DNA of 64,000 nt from an uncultured Collinsella sp. (GCA_959027945.1 CAUFRO010000005.1:24258-88257), one strand, 5' to 3'. Shown: positions 1 through 8,693, counted from the stretch's first letter. Numbers and translations are program-made. The notes: generated by a model from the letters alone, not told the origin.

Positions 1-530
1 AACTGCGAGGCCGTATTGGTGATGAGCGGGAACACACCGCGGCCAAGCTCGGCAGCGATCTGAGACACGTACTTCGATGCCACGGTAACAAGCGACGAAA
101 GATTATCGTCCAAATACTCCTTGAGCGGCGTGTTGTTGAGCGTCTTGGCATGCGAGATCATCTCGTTGAGATCGCCACCAGCAACACGAAGCTGCTCGGG
201 CAGGCGGCTCAGGACTTCCATGATCTGGCCAAAGAGAATCGGCGACAAGATGCAAACGACACCGACGAGCACGGCAACAACAACAATAAGCGCGATAAGC
301 GAACCGATGCCGCGATTCACGCCATGGTGCTCGAGCCAGTTGGTGATCGGGGACATCACAAAGGCAATGATGGAACCAACAGCGAGAAACTCGATAACCG
401 GTGCCAGGATGCCCATAAGGTTAAAGATGACAGCAGCAATAACAATGCAGCCGACAACAGCCCAAATGCGCAGCGTCAGAATGCGGGTGTCGCGCAGCAC
501 GCGATCGGTTTGTTGGGGGTGCTCACTCAT
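1..530 (-). CDS. AI-2E family transporter (PerM/TqsA type), 3' part outside window
   Basis: Membrane protein of the AI-2E exporter / PerM family. The reading frame starts at the ATG at 530 and runs off the left edge, so only about 176 N-terminal residues are visible. Two hydrophobic segments lie at about residues 20-60 and a third at about 70-95, separated by a short loop (TNWLEHHGVNRGIG) typical of the family; a soluble stretch follows. The start overlaps the stop of the upstream sigma factor gene by 4 bases (ATGA), so the two are translationally coupled. The substrate cannot be told from sequence; family members have been linked to AI-2 export or Na+/H+ antiport. The family call rests on the hydrophobic pattern and local motifs, not on a full-length comparison. 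Confidence 0.8.
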   Translation of the reverse strand, partial: MSEHPQQTDRVLRDTRILTLRIWAVVGCIVIAAVIFNLMGILAPVIEFLAVGSIIAFVMSPITNWLEHHGVNRGIGSLIALIVVVAVLVGVVCILSPILFGQIMEVLSRLPEQLRVAGGDLNEMISHAKTLNNTPLKEYLDDNLSSLVTVASKYVSQIAAELGRGVFPLITNTASQ

Positions 531-1318
531 GAACGAATCATCACTCCGTCGGGGTCGATCTTGTCCTGAATCTTCTTAAGCGTGCGGCGCAGCAGACGCG
601 AAACCTGCACCTGAGAAATACCAAGCTTCTTGGCGATCTCGATCTGGGTCATGCCCTTCACAAAGCGCAGCTCGATCACCTCGCGCTCGCGCGGCGAGAA
701 ATCACGGATGGCTTCCTCGATCACTAGACGGTCATCGGTAAAGTCGAGCTCGTTGTCGTCGTCGGCGTAACGGTCGAGAATCGAGGGGGCATCGTCGGAA
801 TCGGACGCACCAGGAGCCTCGATGGGCACCGAGGTATAGGCCGAAGACGATTCCATAGCCTCCAGCACCTCATCGACCGTCACGTCCAAGTACTCAGCGA
901 TTTCCTCAACCTTAGGCGAGCGCTGTAGCTCGTTGGTGAGCTTATCGGTAGCCTGGTTGACCTTGGCCGAGAGCTCCTGCAAGCGACGGGGCACGCGCAC
1001 GCTCCAGCCCTTGTCGCGGAAGTGACGCTTAATCTCGCCCAAGATGGTAGGCGTGGCAAACGTGGTGAACTCGAGTCCGCGCTCAGGGTCAAAGCGGTCG
1101 ATAGCCTTGAGCAGGCCCAAATAACCAACCTGCATCAGGTCATCGAGCGGCTCGCCGCGGTTCTTAAACTTGTTGGCAAGAAACCTTACCAGGTTCATGT
1201 GGGACATGACGAGCTGCTCGCGTGCGTCCGGGTCACCGGTCTCTTTATAGCGACGAAACAGCTCGCGGGTTTTCTCCTTGTCCCAAGCGGTCTTACCGCT
1301 CCGGGAACGTTCGGTCAT
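527..1318 (-). CDS. RNA polymerase sigma factor, SigB/SigF/SigG subfamily
   Basis: Alternative sigma-70 factor of 263 residues, the usual length for the SigB/SigF/SigG group. Region 2 is clear: NLVRFLANKF, then DDLMQVGYLGLLKAIDRFDP and FTTFATPTILGEIKRHFRDKG. The region 3 motif VRVPRRLQEL is the hallmark of this subfamily, and region 4.2 ends in a helix-turn-helix (MTQIEIAKKLGISQVQVSRL). The gene lies directly behind a DUF948 gene and an RsbW-like gene, the classic partner-switch setting, and its start follows the rsbW-like stop by one base (TAATATG), so the two are coupled. No RsbV-type anti-anti-sigma gene is seen in the window. In a non-sporulating genus a general stress or envelope-stress role is the likeliest, by inference. 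Confidence 0.93.
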   Translation of the reverse strand: MTERSRSGKTAWDKEKTRELFRRYKETGDPDAREQLVMSHMNLVRFLANKFKNRGEPLDDLMQVGYLGLLKAIDRFDPERGLEFTTFATPTILGEIKRHFRDKGWSVRVPRRLQELSAKVNQATDKLTNELQRSPKVEEIAEYLDVTVDEVLEAMESSSAYTSVPIEAPGASDSDDAPSILDRYADDDNELDFTDDRLVIEEAIRDFSPREREVIELRFVKGMTQIEIAKKLGISQVQVSRLLRRTLKKIQDKIDPDGVMIRS

Positions 1319-1319
1319 A

Positions 1320-1697
1320 TTAGATATCCGCCTTGAGGTCGAGGGAAAGCGTCAGGGGCGCCGTAGTCTTTTCGTAGGAGTCGCACACGCTCGCGAGGAT
1401 GAGCTCGGCATACACCGCAGCCTGGTCGTCTTCATCGACCGTAGCCTGGTCCCCAAAGGTAATAGTCATGCCAACGTGGGTCTCATCGACATCGAATTTG
1501 ATGGTGATGTCATCGCAGTCGACCGCGGTGCAACCAAAGATGAAAGCCTCCTCAGCAGCCATGCGGATGTCCTCGATGCGATCGACAGACATAGAGCACA
1601 GGGCACCAACGTTGGCTGCCGTCATGCGCACAAGGCGAGCGAGACGCGGGTCACCGGCAACGGTCAGCGTGATAGGGCAGTTTGCTTCGCTACTCAT
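1320..1697 (-). CDS. RsbW-like anti-sigma factor, ATP-site degenerate
   Basis: Small protein of 125 residues with the size and position of an RsbW/SpoIIAB-type anti-sigma kinase next to a SigB/F-type sigma factor. The motif RIEDIRMAAEEAF matches the helix that carries the N-box of GHKL ATPases, but the Asn expected after EEA is absent (EEAFIFGC), and no clear glycine-rich G1/G2 lid follows. It may therefore bind the sigma factor without normal kinase activity. The ATG at 1697 is chosen because the next upstream starts lie far inside the DUF948 gene; the gene overlaps the end of that gene by 8 bases. Assignment to the RsbW family rests on context and the short motif. Confidence 0.75.
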   Translation of the reverse strand: MSSEANCPITLTVAGDPRLARLVRMTAANVGALCSMSVDRIEDIRMAAEEAFIFGCTAVDCDDITIKFDVDETHVGMTITFGDQATVDEDDQAAVYAELILASVCDSYEKTTAPLTLSLDLKADI

Positions 1698-2277
1698 CGC
1701 AGGACTCCTCAGAGGTCTCGGCGGGCGTATAGGTGTAATACTGAGCCGGCTTGGATACAGACTTCTGACCATCATCGTCGCCCGCGGCGGCCTCGTCCTC
1801 GCCAATTAGGACGCGCTCGGTAGGCTGCTCGGCCTCCGCAGCGGCAGCGGCGAGCTTGCGATCGGCGTCGGCTGCAGGAGCCTTCACCTTATTGAAGAGC
1901 TTCTGCACAGCACCGGCGGCAGAGTCGGTCACGCTCGACACAGCATTGCTGGCCTCGGCCATGCTGCCCGTAACCTCGGAAATGTCGCGAACCACGGCTT
2001 CGACCTCTACGAGATTGGAGGTAAGGGCATCAACTGCCGTCTTGCTCGACTTAAGCAGCGGCTCCATCTGGGCAAGCGTCGGCGTAAGCTCATCGACAGC
2101 GCCATCGAGCTTTGCCACCACAGGCTGAGCCTCGGCGATGGTGTTGTTGAGGTCGTTCACGGTCTTATCGAGCGAGTCGACAACATTGCGGGTCTTGCGC
2201 AGGGTAAGCGCGAGCTCAGCGATGGCCCACACGCCGGCAACGGCGAGCAGCAGCAGGGCGATTTGAATGGGACTCAT
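1690..2277 (-). CDS. DUF948 family membrane-anchored coiled-coil protein
   Basis: Protein of 195 residues with an N-terminal membrane anchor (IQIALLLLAVAGVWAIAELA, about residues 4-23) followed by a long heptad-like region (SLDKTVNDLNNTI, VVAKLDGAVDELTPTL, up to about residue 125) and a low-complexity Ala/Glu-rich tail. This matches DUF948 (YtxG-like) proteins, which in Firmicutes are general-stress proteins under SigB. Good ribosome-binding site GGGAGG 6 bases before the ATG. It is the first gene of the DUF948-rsbW-sigma-AI-2E transporter run, with overlapping neighbours. A link to the sigma regulon is suggested by position only. Confidence 0.82.
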   Translation of the reverse strand: MSPIQIALLLLAVAGVWAIAELALTLRKTRNVVDSLDKTVNDLNNTIAEAQPVVAKLDGAVDELTPTLAQMEPLLKSSKTAVDALTSNLVEVEAVVRDISEVTGSMAEASNAVSSVTDSAAGAVQKLFNKVKAPAADADRKLAAAAAEAEQPTERVLIGEDEAAAGDDDGQKSVSKPAQYYTYTPAETSEESCDE

Positions 2278-2377
2278 ACAAGCCTCCCGGAAGAATCGAA
2301 ATACAGACGCTTTTCATGGTACCCCAAAGGGGACCGAACATGCCAAGAGCAGCAACGTGGGACAAAATTATCAGCAG

Positions 2378-3727
2378 CTACTTCGGTGCATTCCCGCTGC
2401 GGTCGCGTTCGCTTTGCTCTACGCGCCATTCTTCCCAACCGCGGCCGGCAGGCTGCCAGAACACGCCGCGCTCCAGTCCCTCGGGCAAATAGCGCTGATC
2501 GACCCAGCCTTCGGGATAATCATGTGGATACTTATACACACCGTATTCATCGCTGCCCGGGCGATGGCGATCGCGCAGATAACTCGGCACCTCGCGAAGC
2601 CCACTAGAATGGATATCGGCCAGCGCCGCATCGATCGAAGCCTCACACGCGTTGGATTTTGGCGCCAAGCACACATAGAGTGCAGCCTGAGCCAGGTTAA
2701 TGCGGCACTCGGGATAGCCAATGACCTCGGCAGACTTAAACGCGGCATGCGCCACCAAAAGCGCCTGCGGGTCGGCGTTGCCAACATCCTCAGAAGCGTG
2801 AATCATAATGCGGCGAGCGATAAACTTAGGATCCTCCCCAGCATCGATCATGCGCGCGAGCCAATAGATCGTGGCATCGGGGTCACTACCGCGCATGGAC
2901 TTGATGAACGCACTGATGATGTCGTAGTGCATGTCGCCGTTTTTGTCATACGTAAAGCCGCGACGCGGGTTGGCAATCTTCACGTCATCCACGGTGATGG
3001 GATAGCGCTCCCCCGCCGCCGGCGCTGGCGTCCCCTCGGTATCGGGACGCGTGACGGCAATCTCGCTCGCCAGCTCAAGTGTCGTCAAGGCCGAGCGTGC
3101 ATCACCCGCGGCCAACGTACAAATGGTCTTGACCGTATCCTCATCGGCCGAGAACTTACCGTTCAGACCATGTGGTGCCTCAAGCGCACGTTCAATAAGC
3201 GTGGCGATATCCTCATCCTTCAGATGCTCAAGCTCCACCACGCGCCCACGCGACAACAGTGCCGAGTTGACCTCGAAGTACGGATTCTCCGTCGTAGCGC
3301 CAATCATAATGACGGTACGGTTCTCAACTGCATGCAGCAGGGCATCCTGCTGCGACTTAGAGAAGCGGTGAATCTCATCGATGAATAGAATGGTGCGGCG
3401 GTCGTAGGTATTCAGGCGCGTCTTGGCCTCGTCAATCACGCGGCGCAAGTCCTTCACGGTGCCCGTCACAGCGCTGACCTCGACAAACTCGCTCTTGGTA
3501 TGGTTGGCGATGATGTGGGCCAGCGTCGTCTTGCCCGTACCGGCCGGCCCATACAGAATCACACTCGACAGAACGTCATGCTCAATCGCAGCACGTAGCC
3601 ACGAGCCCTTACCGACGGCCTTTTGCTGGCCCACGTACTCGTCGAGCGAATTGGGTCGCATGCGTACCGCGAGCGGCGCATTTTTAAAGGAACGCTCGCG
3701 CGTCGAGGCAGAAAAAAGGTCGTCCAT
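2378..3727 (-). CDS. rarA: Replication-associated recombination protein A (RarA/MgsA), AAA+ ATPase
   Basis: Clamp-loader-like AAA+ ATPase acting at stalled replication forks. Walker A is GPAGTGKTTLAHIIA (about residues 50-64), Walker B FIDEIHRFSKSQQDALL, and sensor 1 IGATTENPYFEVNSALLSR, all diagnostic of RarA. The C-terminal half carries the MgsA tetramerisation region (SAFIKSMRGSDPDATIYWLARMI, GNADPQALLVA). About 449 residues, normal length. The start is uncertain: ATGs occur at 3745, 3733 and 3727; the last gives MDDLFSAS, which best fits family N-termini, but none has a strong ribosome-binding site. It stands between the dGTPase-like gene and the stress-sigma cluster. Confidence 0.92.
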   Translation of the reverse strand: MDDLFSASTRERSFKNAPLAVRMRPNSLDEYVGQQKAVGKGSWLRAAIEHDVLSSVILYGPAGTGKTTLAHIIANHTKSEFVEVSAVTGTVKDLRRVIDEAKTRLNTYDRRTILFIDEIHRFSKSQQDALLHAVENRTVIMIGATTENPYFEVNSALLSRGRVVELEHLKDEDIATLIERALEAPHGLNGKFSADEDTVKTICTLAAGDARSALTTLELASEIAVTRPDTEGTPAPAAGERYPITVDDVKIANPRRGFTYDKNGDMHYDIISAFIKSMRGSDPDATIYWLARMIDAGEDPKFIARRIMIHASEDVGNADPQALLVAHAAFKSAEVIGYPECRINLAQAALYVCLAPKSNACEASIDAALADIHSSGLREVPSYLRDRHRPGSDEYGVYKYPHDYPEGWVDQRYLPEGLERGVFWQPAGRGWEEWRVEQSERDRSGNAPK

Positions 3728-3787
3728 AGCCATCCCGTGCATCAATCAAAAACGTTTTCCACTAACAGTATACCGAATATATACGAA

Positions 3788-5035
3788 CTACCGTTCGTTA
3801 ATATAGGTACGTTGCGGAAACTTCAATCCCGGGAACAACTTACTCGTGAGCTCGCAGAAGTAGCCATCCGTCATGCTCGAAATGTAATCCACTACGGTCT
3901 GATCTTTATCGTCCTGCCAGGCATAGGCGCGATCGTAGTAGGAAAGCTGCTGCTCGATGCGAGAAATGTGGTGCTTAAAGATGTACGAGGACTCGTCACC
4001 ACTGTTTAGATCCCGCAGGCAACGGTCGTAGAGCTTTTCGAACGCCTCGCGCAGCTCCGCCTCGGAATCGCCTTCGATACCGCCCTTGCTATAGATCTTC
4101 TCGTAGTTCTCGCGCTTGGCTCGGCGGATTTCCTCAAACAGGTCCTCGCTCATCTCGATGCGCGGCTTACCATAGCTGTGCTCAACGATATCGATGGAGG
4201 CATGCGTGAGGATCCAACTGTTGTAGGCACCGCCCCGGCCATCATCAAAAGCGTCGGGCGAAAGCAGGCCCGCCGCGATCGCATCCTGACGGTCACGACC
4301 GACGTAGGCAAGAATATCCGAAATGCGAACGACGCAGCCCTCGAGCGTCATGGGACGCAGATGCTCAATTGCGCTATAGCCCGTGGCAATGCAATCCTCA
4401 ACCGTCTGGTCAAACTGGTCAAAGGAGCTCATGTCCGAGAGCTCAAACACACGCTGCTCGTACTCGCCGTTATGGCATAGCACGCCGTCGAGCGTCTGGA
4501 GCGACACGTTGCGGCCATACAACGCGTCGAGCACGCGGACCGACTGCACGTTATGGAAAAAATAACGCCCCGTACGCTCGTGATAGATATCGTTGAGGAA
4601 GCGCTCGCCGGCATGGCCGAAAGGCGTGTGTCCCAAGTCGTGGCCCAGGCCAATCGCCTCGATCAGATCGCAATTGAGCCCCAGGGCGCGACCGATATCG
4701 CGCGCAATGCGCGAGACAAACTGCACGTGCAAACCGCGGCGTGACAGATCGTCATTGCTACGGAAGCTAAAGACCTGCGTTTTACCTGCATAACGGGTGT
4801 ACGCCGGAAGATGAAGTATCTTTTCGGTATCGCGCATAAACGCCGGACGCATAAGCGTGCCTTTGTCGGCGGCGCGATCAATACGACGAATAGCCTGATC
4901 GTCGTTGCAACGATACGGGTTGACATAGCCCGAAGGACGATCGGCGGCAATGCGCTCGACAAGTTCGGGCGACAACGCCGAGGGGATACGGTCCATGCGC
5001 GCCTTAATGACGGCCGTTTCTTGATTAGATGCCAT
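3788..5035 (-). CDS. dgt: Deoxyguanosinetriphosphate triphosphohydrolase-like HD protein
   Basis: Metal-dependent HD-superfamily phosphohydrolase, 415 residues, of the dGTPase-like family that cleaves dNTPs to nucleoside and triphosphate. The HD metal site is visible as GLGHDLGHTPFGHAGER, followed downstream by DGVLCHNGEYEQ and RISDILAYVGRD, conserved in the family. The ATG at 5035 is preferred over an upstream ATG because AAGGAG sits 6 bases before it. The prepilin peptidase gene ends 32 bases upstream, so they may be co-transcribed. Whether dGTP is the true substrate is unknown; many Actinobacteria and Firmicutes members are annotated only as dGTPase-like. Confidence 0.92.
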   Translation of the reverse strand: MASNQETAVIKARMDRIPSALSPELVERIAADRPSGYVNPYRCNDDQAIRRIDRAADKGTLMRPAFMRDTEKILHLPAYTRYAGKTQVFSFRSNDDLSRRGLHVQFVSRIARDIGRALGLNCDLIEAIGLGHDLGHTPFGHAGERFLNDIYHERTGRYFFHNVQSVRVLDALYGRNVSLQTLDGVLCHNGEYEQRVFELSDMSSFDQFDQTVEDCIATGYSAIEHLRPMTLEGCVVRISDILAYVGRDRQDAIAAGLLSPDAFDDGRGGAYNSWILTHASIDIVEHSYGKPRIEMSEDLFEEIRRAKRENYEKIYSKGGIEGDSEAELREAFEKLYDRCLRDLNSGDESSYIFKHHISRIEQQLSYYDRAYAWQDDKDQTVVDYISSMTDGYFCELTSKLFPGLKFPQRTYINER

Positions 5036-5066
5036 GGCATGCTCCTTAAGAAGGATGCGCAATCGG

Positions 5067-5489
5067 TTACAAAGTGCAGCCCACGACCTCGATTATGGCA
5101 AAAATCGGCACTAAAAACGGGAGCAATGGCAGGGAGCGCGATTTTGTGAAGAGACAGGAGAGGGCCAGGGCCAGGAGTGCGACGGCAAATGCCACGATGC
5201 CACCCATAGGGTCGAGCGTGCAAAGCGCGAAGAGCGCCTTGGCATCCCCCATGCCGATGCCCGGGATTTGGCGAAGACGACGCCAGAGGGACTCAGTCAG
5301 CACGAGAGCAAGATACACAATGACGGCAAGACCCGCGTGGTCAAGCGCTGTGTTCAAACCGAGGTCGAGCCAAACACCCGCCAACGCCGCCACGGCACAT
5401 GCGCCGGCAAGCCCATTGGGAAACCGTCGCTCTCGGGCATCAATTGCCACGCCGGCAAAGATGCAAATCCAAAACGGGATATAGACCAT
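5067..5489 (-). CDS. A24 family prepilin peptidase, short CpaA/TadV type
   Basis: Membrane aspartic peptidase of 140 residues with only the peptidase core and no N-terminal methylase domain, as in CpaA/TadV and archaeal enzymes. Both catalytic aspartates can be placed: VAIDARERRFPN near the N-terminus and the GxGD motif GIGMGDAK in the middle. Six hydrophobic segments are spread over the length. Start at 5489 is supported by GAGGAGG at 5496-5502. No pilin, Tad or type II secretion gene is seen in the window, so its substrate must be elsewhere. The ribosome-binding site lies only 18 bases behind the U-tract of the terminator of the upstream glycosyltransferase gene. Confidence 0.85.
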   Translation of the reverse strand: MVYIPFWICIFAGVAIDARERRFPNGLAGACAVAALAGVWLDLGLNTALDHAGLAVIVYLALVLTESLWRRLRQIPGIGMGDAKALFALCTLDPMGGIVAFAVALLALALSCLFTKSRSLPLLPFLVPIFAIIEVVGCTL

Positions 5490-5520
5490 CGGACGCCTCC
5501 TCGAGCTGCATCGCAAAAGC

Positions 5521-5562
5521 AAAAACCACCAGAAAGGTGCCTGTCCCCTTTACGGTGGTTTT
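5521..5562 (-). terminator. Intrinsic terminator after GT2 gene, with repeat-like loop
   Basis: On the minus strand, AAAACCACC and GGTGGTTTTT pair around a 23-base loop, and the U-tract follows directly. It lies 9 bases past the glycosyltransferase stop. The loop holds a second inverted motif of the AAAGG...CCTTT type around GGGGACAGGCACC. Confidence 0.8.
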
Positions 5563-5570
5563 GGTGGTGG

Positions 5571-6866
5571 TTATTTGGCGCCTTGCATGACCTCATCAAG
5601 GGTAACGTTGACGGCGTGCTGCGTCGGCACCCAGTCGACCTTAAGGAACAGCGCGGCCACCGTGATGGGGATATAGCTGAACATAAAGATCGGGAAGGTA
5701 AACAGGTTAGTCACCAGACGCCACTTTTGCGCGCAGTGAATGTGCTTGTACTCAAAGATAGTCGTGAGCAGCGCCAGGATAAAGAAGGTCTGATACATCA
5801 TGGCGAAGGTCATAATGAGCGAAGCGGCGCACGCCTGCATCTCGACTTCGGTAGCCAAGAAGCCGTGCGAGAGCCCGCCCACGATCAGGAACGTCGCATT
5901 GGCGAGCATCGAGATCAGCGATAGCAGCATACCCGGGGCGATGGTCATAAACATGTCGTAGGCGGCAAAGCGATGATAGCGGAACGTCGATTTGACAAGA
6001 TGCTTGCCATAGGTAAAAAAGACCTGGTAGAAACCCTTGGTCCAACGCATACGCTGTTTCCAGGACGCCTTAAACGTCACGGGCTGCTCGTCAAAGAACT
6101 CCGCCGGCGCATAACCGATGCGAATGCCGTGAATCGCGCAGAACGTGGTGAACTGGATGTCCTCGGTCAGCGTATGGAACTGCCAGCCGTGCATGCCCTC
6201 GATAACGCTTGCGGAGATGAGGTAGCCCGAACCCGAGACGGCGCAAGACGTCTTGCAGATGTTACGCGCGTTGTTGAGAAAGCGCGCCTCGCGCAGATAC
6301 CAGGTGGCATTAGCTGCCGAGATCCACGAGCTGCCGAAGTTCTTAGAGTTGCGGTAGCTCGTGACCACATGGAAACCCTGGTCAAAGGCATCATTCATCT
6401 TGGAGACGTAATCGCGGGAGATAACATTGTCGGCGTCGAAGATAAAGTAGCCCTCAAACGTGTCGGGATACTCGTTGAGAATGCGATCGAAACCAAAGTC
6501 CATGACCCAGCTCTTGCCCTTACGGGCCAGGTCATTGCGCTCATAGACGATGGCGCCCGCCTCGCGCGCGAGCTGTGCCGTGTTATCGGTACAGGCATCG
6601 GCGACCACGAAGACCTCGATGAGCTCGGACGGATAATCCTGGTCCTTGATGGAGCGAACGAGATTGGCGATAACGGCCTCCTCGTTATGCGCCGCGATAA
6701 AGAAGGCATAGCGGTGAAGTTTTTTGGCCTTGGGAGGCGCGACCTCGCCACGAAGAGCGCCAATGACAAAGAAGACCACCTGGTACAGAAAGCAGACCGT
6801 GAGCAGCGTGACGACAATCTGGTTGAAAATCACGATGGGCGTGTTGGTTTGTAAAAAGGCGAGCAT
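5571..6866 (-). CDS. Glycosyltransferase family 2, polytopic processive type
   Basis: Membrane-bound GT2 enzyme of 431 residues. One N-terminal membrane segment (about residues 12-38) precedes the cytoplasmic GT-A domain: FIAAHNEEAVIANLVRSI, the nucleotide/metal motif FIFDADN, the acceptor-site LTEDIQ, and the processive-synthase signature QRMRWTKGF. At least three to four C-terminal membrane segments follow. The layout is that of hyaluronan, poly-GlcNAc or cellulose synthase-like enzymes, but the polymer cannot be read from the sequence. The gene is alone, with its own good promoter upstream and a terminator just behind it, so it is a single-gene unit, in keeping with hyaluronan-synthase-like enzymes that both make and export polymer. 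Confidence 0.9.
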   Translation of the reverse strand: MLAFLQTNTPIVIFNQIVVTLLTVCFLYQVVFFVIGALRGEVAPPKAKKLHRYAFFIAAHNEEAVIANLVRSIKDQDYPSELIEVFVVADACTDNTAQLAREAGAIVYERNDLARKGKSWVMDFGFDRILNEYPDTFEGYFIFDADNVISRDYVSKMNDAFDQGFHVVTSYRNSKNFGSSWISAANATWYLREARFLNNARNICKTSCAVSGSGYLISASVIEGMHGWQFHTLTEDIQFTTFCAIHGIRIGYAPAEFFDEQPVTFKASWKQRMRWTKGFYQVFFTYGKHLVKSTFRYHRFAAYDMFMTIAPGMLLSLISMLANATFLIVGGLSHGFLATEVEMQACAASLIMTFAMMYQTFFILALLTTIFEYKHIHCAQKWRLVTNLFTFPIFMFSYIPITVAALFLKVDWVPTQHAVNVTLDEVMQGAK

Positions 6867-6901
6867 GCAGGCTCCCAGGAACGCGTTACGTAAACAATCG
6901 T

Positions 6902-6930
6902 ATATCTTACCGCAGTCTTACCGAGTTCAA
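6902..6930 (-). promoter_or_regulatory. Sigma-A promoter for the GT2 gene
   Basis: Minus strand -35 TTGAAC (6925-6930), 17-base spacer, -10 AGATAT (6902-6907); the start codon is 36 bases downstream. Good match to the consensus. Confidence 0.6.
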
Positions 6931-6948
6931 GAAACCACCTAATACTGG

Positions 6949-7962
6949 TTAGGCTTCGAGAAGACCGAGCTGCGGAACGATTTCGTCGCCAGCGGCAGTA
7001 CGACCGAGTGAGCGCGGAGCCAGGTCGTCGAGAACCGCAGCGAGATCCCACGGCAGCTCATCGCGGCACTCAATACGCTCCCCCGTCACGGGATGATCGA
7101 ACGCCACGCGCCAGGAATGAAGGAACTGCCTGGTCAGGCCCTGGTCGGCGCGCGCATCGCACTTGCCGTAGAGTGGATCGCCCACGCAGGCGTGGTTGAT
7201 ATGACGCATATGCACGCGAATCTGGTGCGTGCGACCGGTAAACAGATGGCACTCAACGAGCGTATAACCATCGTCAAAGCGCGTGGAATCAAAGCGCTCG
7301 AGGACTTTAAATGTCGTAATGGCCTGACGGGCAAAGGGGTCGTCCGAAACCGCCATCTTGACGCGGTCGCGCGTAGAACGGGCGATACCGGTATTGATGG
7401 TGCCCTCGTCCATGGCGATGTGCCCGTGGACAAGCGTGATATAGCGGCGGTCGAGCGTACGCGTGCGAATAAGATTTTGAAGCGCGCGCTGGGTGTCGTC
7501 GTCTTTTGCCGCGAGCATAAGGCCCGAGGTATCGCGATCCAGGCGATGCACGATGCCGGGGCGGTCCTCACCCTGCACGGTACCAAGATGATCGATACCG
7601 CAGTGGTAGACCAAGGCGTTCGCAAGCGTGCCGCTCTCGTGGCCGTGGGCGGGATGGCACACCAGCCCGCGCTGCTTGAAGAGCACAATGAGATAGTCGT
7701 CCTCATAGCGAATGTCGAGCGGGATGGCCTCGGGAATCACATCGGTGGGATCGTGCGGCTCAGGCAAATCGACCGAAATACGGTCGCCGGCTCGCACGGC
7801 GTACTTTTTAGACAGACAGGTCTCGCCATTGACACATACGGCACCGCCCTCAATCAGATGCGCGCAGGCAGAGCGCGTAGGGCAGCCGTCATTGGAGCCC
7901 AGATAGGCGTCAAGACGCTGACCAGCGCAATCGTCGGCAACGAGAATATGGATGTCGGCCAT
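6949..7962 (-). CDS. Large-subunit pseudouridine synthase, RluD/RluA family
   Basis: RNA pseudouridine synthase of 337 residues with an N-terminal S4 RNA-binding domain (DAYLGSNDGCPTRSACAHLI, about residues 18-75) and the catalytic RluA domain. The active-site aspartate is in HRLDRDTSGLMLAAK, and the conserved DRRYITLVHG and RTHQIRVHM motifs follow. It probably modifies 23S rRNA helix 69 or a related site. Its start overlaps the lspA stop by one base (TAATG), so lspA-rluD is an operon, a frequent bacterial pairing. The exact family member (RluD versus RluA/C) is not settled. Confidence 0.93.
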   Translation of the reverse strand: MADIHILVADDCAGQRLDAYLGSNDGCPTRSACAHLIEGGAVCVNGETCLSKKYAVRAGDRISVDLPEPHDPTDVIPEAIPLDIRYEDDYLIVLFKQRGLVCHPAHGHESGTLANALVYHCGIDHLGTVQGEDRPGIVHRLDRDTSGLMLAAKDDDTQRALQNLIRTRTLDRRYITLVHGHIAMDEGTINTGIARSTRDRVKMAVSDDPFARQAITTFKVLERFDSTRFDDGYTLVECHLFTGRTHQIRVHMRHINHACVGDPLYGKCDARADQGLTRQFLHSWRVAFDHPVTGERIECRDELPWDLAAVLDDLAPRSLGRTAAGDEIVPQLGLLEA

Positions 7963-8561
7963 TAACGCTCATTCCTTTCGCGAATCTTGCGGGCACGCTC
8001 CCCACGCTGCTTGGCTTTGCGCTTAGCGCAGGCCTCATCACGGGCATTGAGCTCAGCAGTCGCATCGACCTCGCGAGCGGCGGGACTCAAGAACATGTAA
8101 CCGATAAGCGCCAGCACAACACCGACCGTAATGCCGATATCGGCCACATTGAAGACGGGAAAGTCGATGAAGGTGGTGGCAATAAAATCGGTCACGAAGC
8201 CAAAGGCCAAACGATCGATAGCGTTGCCGATAGCACCGCCCGCAACCATCGCCATGCCCACAACCTCAAGATGGGCGAGCTGGGGTGCACGAACGAGGTA
8301 CACGGCAATAGCGACAATGACCGCCAGCGCCAGCACGGCAAACGCGATGCCATGCCCCTCGCCCATACTAAAGGCAGCACCGATATTGCGGACAAACATA
8401 AAGTCGATGACACCGGGGATGAAAGTAACATGCAAAGCTTCGCCCACGGCACGAACCTCAAGCTTGGTCAGCTGGTCAACAAGCAGCACAACGAGCGCTA
8501 CCCCACCAGCAACACCCAACCGCCAACGCAAAGGCGGCGTCATTTCCCCAGCACGACCCAA
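7962..8561 (-). CDS. lspA: Lipoprotein signal peptidase (signal peptidase II)
   Basis: Membrane aspartic peptidase of 199 residues that removes lipoprotein signal peptides. Four hydrophobic segments are visible. The two family boxes carry the catalytic aspartates: GGAIGNAIDRLAFGFVTDFI and FNVADIGITVG. A basic Arg/Lys-rich tail of about 35 residues (KRKAKQRGERARKIRERNER) extends beyond the usual end. A TTG start at 8561 is favoured because AGGGG sits 6 bases upstream; an internal ATG 6 codons later has a poorer-spaced site. The lipobox proteins in this window (48.3 kb and the CotH protein) would be substrates. Confidence 0.93.
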   Translation of the reverse strand: MGRAGEMTPPLRWRLGVAGGVALVVLLVDQLTKLEVRAVGEALHVTFIPGVIDFMFVRNIGAAFSMGEGHGIAFAVLALAVIVAIAVYLVRAPQLAHLEVVGMAMVAGGAIGNAIDRLAFGFVTDFIATTFIDFPVFNVADIGITVGVVLALIGYMFLSPAAREVDATAELNARDEACAKRKAKQRGERARKIRERNER

Positions 8562-8693
8562 ATCAATCCCCTACCCTACAGAACATCGAATTACGTTTAA
8601 CGCAGTAGATAATCATACATTGACGCAAGCAAGAAGCGACAAATCTCCCAAGAACGGAAACACCGCAGGTAGAGCATAAATGAGCGAGCGGGT

